NCBI RefSeq assembly: GCF_003058365.1
Contig: NZ_CP028858.1
Span: forward strand, 1 to 64,000
Direction of reading: 5' to 3'
Source of the DNA: Halococcoides cellulosivorans
GTDB lineage: Archaea > Halobacteriota > Halobacteria > Halobacteriales > Haloarculaceae
DNA: 64,000 nt
Positions 26,139-35,606 of this stretch are shown here, piece by piece; the stretch's first letter is position 1; every line of letters begins with the position of its first letter. The position numbers and the translations under genes were made by a program. The notes below the pieces were generated by a model. It worked only from the letters and a program-made list of their open reading frames with translations, had not been told where the DNA came from and searched no databases.

Positions 26139-28763
26139 ATGGTACGAATGCACTCCCTCCTCGACGCTGGAGCCGACGACAGCGCTTCCCGCCGTGAGTC
26201 GGCGCGTCGAGCACTTTCGCCCGTCATGGGGACGGTGATGATCTTCGCGTTCGTGCTGGTGGCCGTGATGGTGGTGGCGGGGCTGGGGACCAACGCTATG
26301 GAGCTGTCCCGTGATGAGGCCGAGACCCAGCAGGTCAGGCTGTCGTTGCAGGAACTGGCCGACAGGAGTGCGTCGGTCGCGGGTGACCCCGGCCGAAGCG
26401 CGCAGGTCGCACTGTCGGCGGAGGGCCGTACCGTCGACCCGGAGGCCGGCACCGTTCGGGTGGACGTCAGATCGTCGAGCGGGAACTCCCAGACCGAGCG
26501 GACACTCGGGGCGGTGCGGTACGATCGCGACGGTGCAATCGTCGCCTACCAGGGTGGCGGCGTCTGGCAGTCCGAGACCGGGAGCGACAGCGTGAGCGTC
26601 GTCTCGGCCCCGCCGGTCGAGTACCGCAATCGGACCGCGCCCACGCTGACGATACCGATCCTCCGGATCGCGGGTGACTCGGGCGTCGGTGACTCGCTGA
26701 CCGTCGCGTCGTCGGGGTCGGCCACGTCGCTGATCCCGGCGTCGATGGTGCCGCTCCCCCCGGATTCGTCGGTGAACATCACCGTCGAGAGCGAGTTCTA
26801 TCGCGGCTGGGGGCAGGTGTTCGAAGACCAGCTGCCCAGCGCCTCTGTCTCGTACGATCACACCGCAAACGCAGTGACGATCCGGCTGCTCGGGCCCGAG
26901 AGCGCCCCCGCGGCGACGAACGCCGCCCGTGTCGACGGGGCCGTGGTCTCGACCACCGGTGGCCACTTCTCGAACAACGCGACGGTGAACAGCTACAACC
27001 CCGCCGGGGTGAGTGGCGGTCCGCTCGGGACGGTCCGGGTCTCAGACGCGATGAACTCCACGCAGTGGACGAGGATCAACGGGCCGCTGCACGTGGACAA
27101 CGACCTCCGGAGCGACCTGCACTTCTCCGTCGCGGGCGAGACCCGGGTCGCGGGCGATGCGAACTTCACGAACAACAACAGCTACCGCGGCCCGGTTTCA
27201 GTCGGTGGAAACCTCGGGAGTGACGCTTCTGACGGCGCAGAGCACATTTCCCTGCACTCGGATTTGCGCGTCGGCGGGTTCGCGGGCTACGAACCGGACG
27301 GGCTTCGCCACCTCCAGGTCGACGGCGATTTCGATGTCGGGACCGACGCCGATCTGGGCAGCGAGACGATCGTCGGTGGCACGCTCACGGCGGGCGATTC
27401 GGTCCGACTCCAGCACGACAGCACGACCGTCCACGGCGACATCGTCGCCGGTGAGACGGTCAGGGTGGTGAAAGGGCACGTCGAGGGCGACATCGTCGCC
27501 GGCGGTGACGTGATCGTCTTCCACAGCGCGACGGTCGAGGGGACGATCGAGGCCGACGGCGACGTGATCGTCCGCCACCGTGATGGGTACACCGCGTCGG
27601 CGGTCACGCCCGAGCGCGTCGTGGCCGGCGGCGACATTCGCGTCGAAGACGGCACCTCCCTGCGCCCCGCGGACAACACGCCCGGCGTGAACGAGCGGAT
27701 GGCGATCGCCGGCGACGACGTGATCGTCGAGGAGGACGGCCTCCTGCAGGCCGCGACGTACGCGAGCAACGGCGACGGCGGCGACGCGGTCGTCCTGCAG
27801 GGAAACACCTCGAAACTCGACGGCCACGTCGTCGTGCCGTCGGCGGATCGGGTCGTCGTCGAGAACACTGCCGCCGAGTACACGTGCTCGGACCGCGGCG
27901 GCCCGAGCGATCCGACGGATCAGCCGACGGGCGATTCCGGCCGGATCACCGGCTGTGTCGAGGAACAGTCCCCGCCGAGTGAACAGCCGACGATCCCCGA
28001 GCCGTCGGCCCCCGCGACGCCGCTCGCCCCGATCATGAACGACGACCGGCCTGCCGCCGCCGACATCGTCGAAGACCACCGTCATCTGCAGGACGATCCC
28101 GACAGCTCGCCGCTGATCTCCGACGGCGGGAAGATGCCTGCCTGGGGGACCTGTGACCCCTCGTGTACGCTCGGGGCCGGTAACTACTCGATGAGTCAGA
28201 TCAGCGTCGGGCCCGACACCGAACTGACATTCGACACCTCCGAGGGCGACATCAACGTCTTCCTGACCGGGTCGTTCGACGTGCTGGACTGGGGTGGATC
28301 GATGGCAGATGCCGGTGAGGTCCACGTCGCCGGCGACGGCCGCGTCTCGATCTACCAGACCGGCCGTCCGGCGACCATCCAGATGGGCGGGACGCTCACC
28401 ACCGAGACCGGCAGTGCCGACCAGTTCTGGCTCTACCAGAAACCCGATCCGTCCGCGTTGGGCCCAGGGTTCACCGTCGGGTCGGGGTCCTCCGAGCAGT
28501 ACCCTTCGACGTTCACGGGCGTGTTCTACGGCTACGACTCCGACGGGCCGGGTGTCTCCTACCGGGTCGACTCTCACTCCGAGGTCAACGGCGCGCTGGT
28601 CGGATCGGTCGACGGCGTCACGAACCACGCGGTGATCTCGTACGACGAGTCGCTGACGAGAGACCCACCCGCCGACGATGAGGACGACGACTCTGGCCCC
28701 GGTCTGGCACACGTCGTCTACGTTCAGACCGAAGATCGGTCCGTGACGGTCGGGGCCGGATGA
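26139..28763 (+). CDS. Giant pilin-like protein 1 (DUF7289-like head, beta-helix middle, DUF7305-like tail)
   Basis: An 874-aa exported surface protein. A short basic leader with RRALSPV (about 23-29) precedes one hydrophobic helix (about 30-52), the archaeal type IV pilin class III signal type. A region like DUF7289 spans about 30-265. The middle (about 265-600) shows short repeats such as GDIVAGETVRVV and GDVIVFHSATVEGTIEADG, which read as a bactofilin-like beta-helix. A cysteine-containing linker, then a C-terminal domain with FTGVFYGYDSDGP and NGALVGSVDG (DUF7305-like). It is the first of three tandem paralogues. Alternative start ATG 26148. Confidence 0.8.
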   Translation: MVRMHSLLDAGADDSASRRESARRALSPVMGTVMIFAFVLVAVMVVAGLGTNAMELSRDEAETQQVRLSLQELADRSASVAGDPGRSAQVALSAEGRTVDPEAGTVRVDVRSSSGNSQTERTLGAVRYDRDGAIVAYQGGGVWQSETGSDSVSVVSAPPVEYRNRTAPTLTIPILRIAGDSGVGDSLTVASSGSATSLIPASMVPLPPDSSVNITVESEFYRGWGQVFEDQLPSASVSYDHTANAVTIRLLGPESAPAATNAARVDGAVVSTTGGHFSNNATVNSYNPAGVSGGPLGTVRVSDAMNSTQWTRINGPLHVDNDLRSDLHFSVAGETRVAGDANFTNNNSYRGPVSVGGNLGSDASDGAEHISLHSDLRVGGFAGYEPDGLRHLQVDGDFDVGTDADLGSETIVGGTLTAGDSVRLQHDSTTVHGDIVAGETVRVVKGHVEGDIVAGGDVIVFHSATVEGTIEADGDVIVRHRDGYTASAVTPERVVAGGDIRVEDGTSLRPADNTPGVNERMAIAGDDVIVEEDGLLQAATYASNGDGGDAVVLQGNTSKLDGHVVVPSADRVVVENTAAEYTCSDRGGPSDPTDQPTGDSGRITGCVEEQSPPSEQPTIPEPSAPATPLAPIMNDDRPAAADIVEDHRHLQDDPDSSPLISDGGKMPAWGTCDPSCTLGAGNYSMSQISVGPDTELTFDTSEGDINVFLTGSFDVLDWGGSMADAGEVHVAGDGRVSIYQTGRPATIQMGGTLTTETGSADQFWLYQKPDPSALGPGFTVGSGSSEQYPSTFTGVFYGYDSDGPGVSYRVDSHSEVNGALVGSVDGVTNHAVISYDESLTRDPPADDEDDDSGPGLAHVVYVQTEDRSVTVGAG

Positions 28764-29050
28764 GACGGACGGATCCAGTGGGTCCGGGCGATCGACCACG
28801 CGGGGACAGTCGGTTGACTGGCCCCTTTCGCAGCGTTATTAGAACCAAAATCTAGAATACATCGCGGTATACCGTCCATACCCCCTCCTCGATCAGACAC
28901 GAAGATGGCTTAATTCAACTATATTGCCGATCTAGCGGCGTTTCTCCCCGGTTCAATCGGTGATAACTATATTATTTCGTTATTGATCGTGGGAATACCG
29001 GCGGCGAACTTATTCGCTCTGGCCCCCTAGATTTGATCACGCGTGGGGAC
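28764..29050. other. AT-rich intergenic region before giant pilin-like gene 2
   Basis: A 287-bp gap clearly AT-richer than its surroundings, with GGTATACC palindromic bases near 28869, AACTATATTG and AACTATATTATTTCG runs. Candidate TATA CTTATTCG (about 29010-29017) lies 35-40 bp before the ATG at 29051. No ORF with coding character was seen. Confidence 0.5.
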
Positions 29051-31642
29051 ATGAATAACCATTATAAATTCGCGAGCGGGGACCGCGCCGTTTCGCCAGT
29101 TCTCGGCACGGTGTTCGTCTTCGCGTTCGTCGTTCTCGTCGCGGGTGGGATCGTGCTGGCGGGGGCGAGTGCGGTGGACCTCTCGAAAGAGCAGGCCGAG
29201 ACCAAGCAGGTCCGCCTCTCGATGCAGGAACTCGCGGATTCGGCTTCCTCGGTGGCGGGTGAAGACGGCCGGAGCAGACAGATCGACCTCTCGCGCGCGG
29301 GGAGTCGCATCGACGCCACGGACGGGGCGATCCGGATCGCGATCGACAACGGGACCGAAACCTGGTCGGCCGAGCGCACGCTCGGATCGGTCGGCTACGA
29401 GCGTTCCGAGACGACGATCGCCTACCAGGGCGGTGGCGTCTGGGAGAAAGCGCCAGACAGCGATAGCGTGAGTGTGGTCTCGCCGCCGCCGATCGACTAC
29501 CGGACGCGTGGCGAACCGACGCTCTCGGTCCCGGTAATCCGTGTCGTCGGCGGGTCACAGGCCGGCGACTCGCTGACGGTCGAATCCGCGGGGTCGGCGG
29601 CCGCGCTGATTCCGTCCTCGAAAGTGCCCCTCGAACCCGGCTCGACGGTGAATTTGACCGTCGAAAGTGCATACTACCGCGGCTGGGGGCAGGTCTTCGA
29701 ACGCCAACTCGGCAGCGCGCCGGTCAGCTACAACGCGACCGCGAAGACGGTCACGGTCTCGCTCGTCCGCGGTGACGACGTGGCCGATTCCACGATCCGG
29801 AGTAGCGTGTACTCCCAGAACGTCACCTCGCTCGGCGGCGTCTCGAATCACGGGGCGGTCGGGAGTTACGACTCTACGGGCGCCACCGGTTCGAACGGCG
29901 CAGCCCGCTTCGAGGACGACATCAGCCTGACGAACAACGCACGGATCGGCGGTGAACTCCACATCGACGGCAATCTGACCACCGACAAGGAGTTCTCGGT
30001 GACCGGGCCGGCCCGCGTCGGCGGGACCGCACACGTGCAAAACGAGAACACCTTCGAGGACTCGCTGTCGGTCGGTGAGGATCTGATCGTCAGCGGCGGT
30101 GGCGCGAACGATCCCCGTGAGTTCCAGGGCCCCGTTCGCGTCGGTGGGACGTTCACCGGCCTGAGCGGTCGGCCGATCACGGACACGCACGCCCACGACG
30201 ACGTTTCGGTCGCCGCCGGGATGGAGGTCGGCAGTAGCGCCCGGATCGGGGGCACGCTCACCGCCGACGGGACGGTCAGGCTGCTGGCCACCCCGACCTT
30301 TGCGGGCGAGACGGTCGGCGGCGACGTGATCGGCGGCAGTGAGGTGTACGTCGACGGCGGGTCGGTCGGCGGGAGCGTCTTCACCGACGGCGACGCCCAC
30401 GTCGTCGACGGCACCGTCAAGGGAAGCGTCGAGGCGGGCGGTACCGTCCACCTCCACAAGTCCGGGACGGTCGACGGCCCGATCCGGGCCGCTGGCGACG
30501 TGATCGTCTACGGTGGCCAGCACAGCACGCTCGACCGGATCGAGGCCGGCGGTGACGTCGTCCTCCACCCGGGCGCGAGCGTGACGCCCAAGGGTGACGA
30601 AGTCGGTGTCGAGCGCATCGTCGTGGCCGACAAGGACGTCGTGTTGAAAGAGTCGAGCTCGTACTACGGGACGCGATCCGCGTCGCTGCAAGCCGACGTC
30701 TACGCTGCCAACGCCGACGGCTCCTACGCCGTCCACCTCGAAGGGTCGAAGACCCAGATCAAGGGTGACGTCTACGTCCACGACGCCACCAACGTGAAGG
30801 TCGGCTACAGCTACGACGACTACCGGTGTACGTCGACGGAGACCACCGACAAGCGGATCACCGGCTGTATTGCCGAGGAAGAGCCCCTGGGCGAGCAGGT
30901 CAGCCCCCCGCCGAGTCTGCCCGCCGAGGCGCCCGCCGCGCCCCAGTCACCGACGATCTACTCCGAGAAGCGCTCGGTGAACGACATCGTCGCGGCCCAC
31001 GAACACCTCCAGACCAACCCCGACACCTCCCCGATCATCCAGGACGGCGAGATCGCGAGCACGAACGGCTGTTCGGGGACCTGTACGCTCACTGCGGGCC
31101 AGTACGCCCTGGACCGGATCGACATCGCTGAGGGTGACGAACTCGTGATGGACACGTCCGGGGGCCCGATCGAGATCTACGTCACCGAGGAGATCCAGGT
31201 CGGGGCCGGCGACCCCGGTCGCATCCACGTCGCGGGGAACGATCGCGTCACGATCTACCACGAGGGCCACGAGACCCGCCTCCAGGCCAACTCGCGCGTG
31301 ACGACCGAGTCCGGGAGCGCCCGACAGCTCTGGATCTACCAGACGCCCGATCCCATCGACAACGATCCCGACTTCATGGTCGGCAGTGAGGGCACGAACG
31401 CACCCAGTTTCACGGGGGTGTTCTACGGCTACAACCCCGACGGGCCCGACACGCGCTTCCGTCTCGACGACGATGGGACGGTCTACGGCGCGGTGCTCGG
31501 AGAGATGGCCGGTATCGTCGAACACGGCGCCGTGTACTACGACGAGACGCTCGCGAGTGCGACCGTCGAGGACGACAGCGACTCCACCAGCGCGGAGGTC
31601 GTCTACCTCCAGAGCGAGGACCGGTCGGTCACCGTCGGCTGA
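29051..31642 (+). CDS. Giant pilin-like protein 2 (paralogue of 26139 gene)
   Basis: An 863-aa paralogue of protein 1 with the same parts in the same order: DRAVSPVLGTVF at 11-22 and a hydrophobic helix (about 16-40); shared landmarks QAETKQVRLSMQELADSASS, AYQGGGVW, DSDSVSVVSPPP, YYRGWGQVFE; beta-helix repeats (about 270-560, for example GSVFTDGDAHVVDGTVKG); a Cys-bearing region around CTSTETTDKRITGC; and the C-terminal FTGVFYGYNPDGP and YGAVLGEMAG. The ATG at 29051 is preferred; a TTG six codons earlier is in frame. Surface filament or matrix role inferred from family resemblance. Confidence 0.8.
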   Translation: MNNHYKFASGDRAVSPVLGTVFVFAFVVLVAGGIVLAGASAVDLSKEQAETKQVRLSMQELADSASSVAGEDGRSRQIDLSRAGSRIDATDGAIRIAIDNGTETWSAERTLGSVGYERSETTIAYQGGGVWEKAPDSDSVSVVSPPPIDYRTRGEPTLSVPVIRVVGGSQAGDSLTVESAGSAAALIPSSKVPLEPGSTVNLTVESAYYRGWGQVFERQLGSAPVSYNATAKTVTVSLVRGDDVADSTIRSSVYSQNVTSLGGVSNHGAVGSYDSTGATGSNGAARFEDDISLTNNARIGGELHIDGNLTTDKEFSVTGPARVGGTAHVQNENTFEDSLSVGEDLIVSGGGANDPREFQGPVRVGGTFTGLSGRPITDTHAHDDVSVAAGMEVGSSARIGGTLTADGTVRLLATPTFAGETVGGDVIGGSEVYVDGGSVGGSVFTDGDAHVVDGTVKGSVEAGGTVHLHKSGTVDGPIRAAGDVIVYGGQHSTLDRIEAGGDVVLHPGASVTPKGDEVGVERIVVADKDVVLKESSSYYGTRSASLQADVYAANADGSYAVHLEGSKTQIKGDVYVHDATNVKVGYSYDDYRCTSTETTDKRITGCIAEEEPLGEQVSPPPSLPAEAPAAPQSPTIYSEKRSVNDIVAAHEHLQTNPDTSPIIQDGEIASTNGCSGTCTLTAGQYALDRIDIAEGDELVMDTSGGPIEIYVTEEIQVGAGDPGRIHVAGNDRVTIYHEGHETRLQANSRVTTESGSARQLWIYQTPDPIDNDPDFMVGSEGTNAPSFTGVFYGYNPDGPDTRFRLDDDGTVYGAVLGEMAGIVEHGAVYYDETLASATVEDDSDSTSAEVVYLQSEDRSVTVG

Positions 31643-31693
31643 CGCTCGCGACGAGAGTTTCGACCCCACCGCTGGCGAGAATTCAGGGGTCGA

Positions 31694-31777
31694 CTACAGC
31701 AACACGGCGCCGTAGATGATTCCCGACCCGATCATCAAGGCCACGAAAAACAGCGCGATGATCTGTTGACGGTCCAT
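31694..31777 (-). CDS. 27-aa hydrophobic microprotein, candidate
   Basis: A short frame reading MDRQQIIALFFVALMIGSGI then IYGAVLL and stop. A charged start, a single hydrophobic helix and no polar tail resemble very small haloarchaeal membrane peptides I have seen starting MDR. It lies on the minus strand between two giant pilin-like genes. A GGTACAGTC element lies about 35 bp upstream. Too short for codon statistics; the hydrophobic pattern is the main support. Confidence 0.45.
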   Translation of the reverse strand: MDRQQIIALFFVALMIGSGIIYGAVLL

Positions 31778-31998
31778 ACCGATTCTTCGGGGTCCATTCG
31801 GAAGACTGTACCGCCTCGGAGTGCGCCCGTCCCCCGTCCTGCGTTTCGACTGCAGACAGCCACGCAGAACGGCGCCAACCGTAGATTCATCGTTCGTTTT
31901 CAGAAAACAATCGGGGTGTGTCGCGCCCTTCGTTTCACCTGGACACCCACTATCTTTATGCACGCGCGGGCGTTAGTTGTCCATAATTAGTTCCTACC

Positions 31999-33975
31999 AT
32001 GTACACCCTATTCCGTGATACAATCGGTGGTGATCGCCGCGGGGTCTCTCACGTCCTGGGAGTCGTGCTCCTCGTCGGTATCGTGATGGCCGCAGTGGGG
32101 ATGATCGCGATGGTGGGGGCGAGTACGATCAACAGCTCCCAGGATCAAGTCGAGTACGAGCGGGCGAAACTCGCGATGGGCGAACTCGCCGACTCGGCCA
32201 AAGCCACCGGTGGCGGCGTCAACGGCAGCGTGGACTTCGGGCCACAGGCCGCGAGCAAACTCTCTATCGACGAGTCCGCGGGCACGTTCAACGTCACGAA
32301 CGTCTACGAGAACGGGTCGGTCAACGAGGCGACGACGAACGGCAAGACCACCCGGACGCTCGGGAAGGTCGTCTACCAGCAGGGGAATCGCGAGGTCGCG
32401 ATGCAGGGTGGCGGCGTCTTCGTGAAGAGTAGCGATTCGGACGCGTCGGTGTTCGATCAGCGCCCGGCGGTGTCCTACCGATCGAACGTGGGCCAGTACC
32501 CCACGCTGTCGATGTCCGTGATTCAGGTCCGGGGTGAGACCCGCAGTGGGAACGTCCGGCTCTCGGGCGGGACCAACATGAGCAACATGCTCGAAGACGC
32601 CGAACTGCCCGGTGGGTCGACGCTCAAGATCAACGTCACCAGCGAGTACTACCAGGCGTGGGGCGCGGTGTTCAACGAATCGGCGGGGATTCCCGAGGAC
32701 CACATCACCTACCACGACGCTGCAAAGACCGTCGAGATCGACCTGACGATTCAGCGGCCCCAGTACACGCCTGTGAGTGGGGCGATCGTTTCCCCGACGG
32801 GCGGACTGAATGGCAATTTTGATGGGGATAATATTGTTGGTGCGTATCCCGACGACATGGATGGCAACCCGACGGTTGTGATTGGGCCAGACCCGACCAA
32901 AGGCCACGGTTACATATCCTCTGGAGTGATAAAGGGGAACCTTCGGGTCAATGGATCCCTCCAAATTGGTAATCCCTTTGAGGTCAAAAATGAAACTTAC
33001 GTCGATGGTTATTTGAGCGATGGGGGTGGCGCAACGTTCAATGAGACGGTATACGTATCTGGAAATATATCTGAAATTCAATCAGATTCCACCATGTTCG
33101 AGCAGGACTTAGTAGTCGGTGGAGATTTATCGATGGGTGATGACATTACCGAATCGGAGCTGAAAGGAGATCTATATGTACATGGTGATACGAATGGGAA
33201 TCTTGGTCCTAATGTAACGAATTTAGGAGATGCTAAGGGGGTCAAAACTCCACCTACCGACCCGGAAGATGCGAATTCTGGTCGCCATTTCGTAGAAAAA
33301 TACTCTCACATCAAAGACCCGGCGAACAACAACAATTCTGACAATTGTCTGGACGCAAGTGGCGAATGGGTTGCTTCTTCAAGTTGCACCTTGGATGCTG
33401 GGGACTACTATATGCATGAATCTAATATGATCGATGACGACATTTTGCTCAACACGAGCAATGGCAGCATAAATATCTACATAGAAAATAAAGATTCAAA
33501 GACCATTAAGTTCAAAAATAATATCAAACATATAGATGGTGACTCCCCGGTGCACATTTATTACGATGCCTCAACTGCTACCGGAAATAAAGGGATCAAT
33601 TTCATGAAGCCGACCCACCACCCCGAATCGTTCGTAGGGACTATATCACGAGATGCCCGGTTATTCAAGTTGTATGTTAATGGTTCTGGCGAGTCCAACG
33701 CTGATATTCGGTTCAACAATCACAATAACTTCACTGGCCTACTCTATGGCCTTGGTGGGGGTGATGCCAATCCAGCCAATGTCGAAATCGGGGATGATAC
33801 CGTGATCAACGGAGCAGTATTGGGTAAAGTGACTAAGTATGATTCTGATACTGAACTCCACTACGACCGCCGCCTCGGTGATCTCGGGTTCGGCACACGA
33901 GACGCGAGTAGCGGGTCGATCCCGAAGGGCGAAGTGCGGTACGTGTACATCTCCGACGTGCAAGCGTCGGCCTGA
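31999..33975 (+). CDS. Giant pilin-like protein 3, mosaic composition
   Basis: A 658-aa relative of the two upstream proteins, with DRRGVSHVLGVVLLVGIVM at about 12-30 as a pilin-type export segment, then QVEYERAKLAMGELADSAKA and AMQGGGVFVKSSDSD landmarks. The middle (about 268-615) is shorter, Asn-rich, with many N-x-S/T sites, and still holds beta-helix-like blocks (YVDGYLSDGG, VGGDLSMGDD). The C-terminal region has FTGLLYGLGGGD and NGAVLGKVT. DNA of the first 800 bp and last 125 bp is normal GC; the middle is strongly AT-rich (bases 33481-33540 have 13 G+C of 60). A likely replaced or acquired middle. CTTTATGC (31955-31962) may be its TATA box. Confidence 0.8.
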   Translation: MYTLFRDTIGGDRRGVSHVLGVVLLVGIVMAAVGMIAMVGASTINSSQDQVEYERAKLAMGELADSAKATGGGVNGSVDFGPQAASKLSIDESAGTFNVTNVYENGSVNEATTNGKTTRTLGKVVYQQGNREVAMQGGGVFVKSSDSDASVFDQRPAVSYRSNVGQYPTLSMSVIQVRGETRSGNVRLSGGTNMSNMLEDAELPGGSTLKINVTSEYYQAWGAVFNESAGIPEDHITYHDAAKTVEIDLTIQRPQYTPVSGAIVSPTGGLNGNFDGDNIVGAYPDDMDGNPTVVIGPDPTKGHGYISSGVIKGNLRVNGSLQIGNPFEVKNETYVDGYLSDGGGATFNETVYVSGNISEIQSDSTMFEQDLVVGGDLSMGDDITESELKGDLYVHGDTNGNLGPNVTNLGDAKGVKTPPTDPEDANSGRHFVEKYSHIKDPANNNNSDNCLDASGEWVASSSCTLDAGDYYMHESNMIDDDILLNTSNGSINIYIENKDSKTIKFKNNIKHIDGDSPVHIYYDASTATGNKGINFMKPTHHPESFVGTISRDARLFKLYVNGSGESNADIRFNNHNNFTGLLYGLGGGDANPANVEIGDDTVINGAVLGKVTKYDSDTELHYDRRLGDLGFGTRDASSGSIPKGEVRYVYISDVQASA

Positions 33976-34453
33976 GCACTGGGGGCTGTCGAAGCACCAC
34001 ACTCCAGCGCAGATCACGAACCATCGACCCGCTCTGCTGGACGCTCTCGCTTTCGGTCGGGCCAGGAACCGCACCCGAACCGGATCTCCCTTCTGTCGCG
34101 AACTGAACTCACGATCCATCGCTTCGGATCGCCTCGGTGACATGGGGCCAGCAGCGGCCCAACAGATTGTGTGCCGGCCCCACCTCGATTCGTCTGGCGA
34201 CCGACGCTCGTTCGCTGGGTGACGATCACCGCGTCGAACAGCCGACCCTCCACTCGCTGACGATGGCCGACTCCGCGGCGGTCTCCACACCTGGTCATCG
34301 TCACCAAAATCGACCCCGGTCGGTGGGCGACACCGAGTGACGAGGCCAGACTCGGTACGAGTGGCTACTGGCCTGGTGGCGTGAATGGCTCTCGATCGGC
34401 GGTCATCACGACGTGGCGAAGGAGGTCATCTGAGTACGCGCAACGACGACCGA
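33976..34453. other. Convergent intergenic region, no gene seen
   Basis: 478 bp between giant pilin-like gene 3 and the minus-strand pilin-like operon. Frames here are Arg- and Ser-rich with no family resemblance and no coding third-position bias I can see. No tRNA-like fold or inverted terminal repeat was found. An unannotated small RNA cannot be excluded. Confidence 0.5.
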
Positions 34454-35176
34454 TCACACCGACAGCGAGATGTCGAGCACCACTTCACGGACGATAGCAT
34501 TCGATGTGCTGATCGTACAATCGACGGTCTCGCCACTCACCGAACAGGAGGCGTCTTCATTGAGCATGCGCCGCCACGCCTCAGCCCGCGCCTCACTCAC
34601 GGTGTCGATCTCTACCGTGACGCTGCTGGCCGACCCGTTGTGCAGGACCTGGCTGTTCGTCCGGTACAGTTCCACGATGGCCGAGGAGCCACTCACCGAA
34701 CTCGACCCCGAGGCCGTGGTTTGGACGATCGGGAGGATTACCGGCCCGTCGAGTTTCCACCCGGGCCCACGGAGCATCGACGCGCCGCCGCCACCCTCGT
34801 ACAGTAGCGCCCCGCCGACGTAGACGTACGTCGCGCCGTTGCCCTCGTAGACTAGCGGCGTCGTCGATGCGTTGATGACCTCGTCGTCCGGATCGGTTCC
34901 GTCCACGCTGACTGTGAACGTCACTTCCTCACCGCTCCGCAACGTCCCACCCGCCGTCGAGAGCGGGACGGTCCGCCCTGGGGCCTGGCCCTGGTGGACC
35001 TGCTCGCCGGCGTTGGCGACCAGTTCCATGCTCGTCCGGGCGTTGGCCGCGCTGGCCGAGTCCCGCGAGGCTTCGAGACTCCCGACGCCGGCGATCGCGA
35101 CCGTGCTGATCGTGACGATCACGATCGCGAAGACCAGGATGTACCCCAGCGTCTCGCTGACGGCGCGGTTATCCAT
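34454..35176 (-). CDS. Pilin-like protein, DUF7289-like
   Basis: A 240-aa protein starting MDNRAVSETLGYILVFAIVI, an archaeal pilin-type signal with one hydrophobic helix (about 8-31). It is related to the N-terminal third of the giant proteins: shared order of a helix, an A-R-x-S-M-E-L heptad-like region, an acid-rich strand, YEGNGATYVYVGGALLYEGGG and the ILPIVQ block. So the giant proteins look like this small one with added modules. It has the pair Cys217/Cys224-like (CSVSGETVDC) near the C-terminus. Last gene of the minus-strand operon, overlapping its upstream neighbour by 8 bp. Confidence 0.75.
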   Translation of the reverse strand: MDNRAVSETLGYILVFAIVIVTISTVAIAGVGSLEASRDSASAANARTSMELVANAGEQVHQGQAPGRTVPLSTAGGTLRSGEEVTFTVSVDGTDPDDEVINASTTPLVYEGNGATYVYVGGALLYEGGGGASMLRGPGWKLDGPVILPIVQTTASGSSSVSGSSAIVELYRTNSQVLHNGSASSVTVEIDTVSEARAEAWRRMLNEDASCSVSGETVDCTISTSNAIVREVVLDISLSV

Positions 35177-35606
35177 TGGTCACCTCCAGGTCGCCACCGC
35201 TGTTACTGACCGTGATCGGCCCGCCGGGCAGTTCGTACTCGGCGGCGAGCGAGACGGTCGGTCCGAGGTCGATCGTCGGTGAACGGGGGACTCGGTCCGA
35301 GCGGAGGGTGATACTTGCGGGTGAGGTCTCGATATCGATCGTGTAGCTCGTCCCCGCGATGCGGCGGGGCAGGTCACAGGTCTTCTCGTAGGTGGGAGCA
35401 CTTGCCGAGTCGACCGTCCGCTGGGCGGACTGGAGACAGCCGGCGACTCGCTCGTTGACGACCTCCAGTTGCGTGTTGACCACGCGGTCGCGCTCGTTGT
35501 CGAGATACGTCGTCGCGGCGGTAAAGGCCACGACGAGGAGGATCAGCGCGATGGCGATGACCAACGCGTGGGCGAACACCGTCGAGGCCGCACGGTCGTC
35601 CATCAT
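35169..35606 (-). CDS. Pilin-like secreted protein, DUF7266-like
   Basis: A 145-aa protein with a short charged start (MMDDRAAST), a hydrophobic helix (about 10-33) and an exported domain with two Cys (CLQSAQ and TCDLP) that could pair. Fits a haloarchaeal family I recall as DUF7266, always found in clusters of this kind. Overlaps its upstream and downstream genes by 4 and 8 bp, consistent with translational coupling. Function unknown; probably a minor pilin-like component. Confidence 0.65.
   Translation of the reverse strand: MMDDRAASTVFAHALVIAIALILLVVAFTAATTYLDNERDRVVNTQLEVVNERVAGCLQSAQRTVDSASAPTYEKTCDLPRRIAGTSYTIDIETSPASITLRSDRVPRSPTIDLGPTVSLAAEYELPGGPITVSNSGGDLEVTNG

Noticed and set aside
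34385-34807. 140-codon plus-strand frame over the DUF7289-like gene
   Set aside because: It overlaps a gene with a pilin-type signal on the other strand, and its product is Arg/His-rich.
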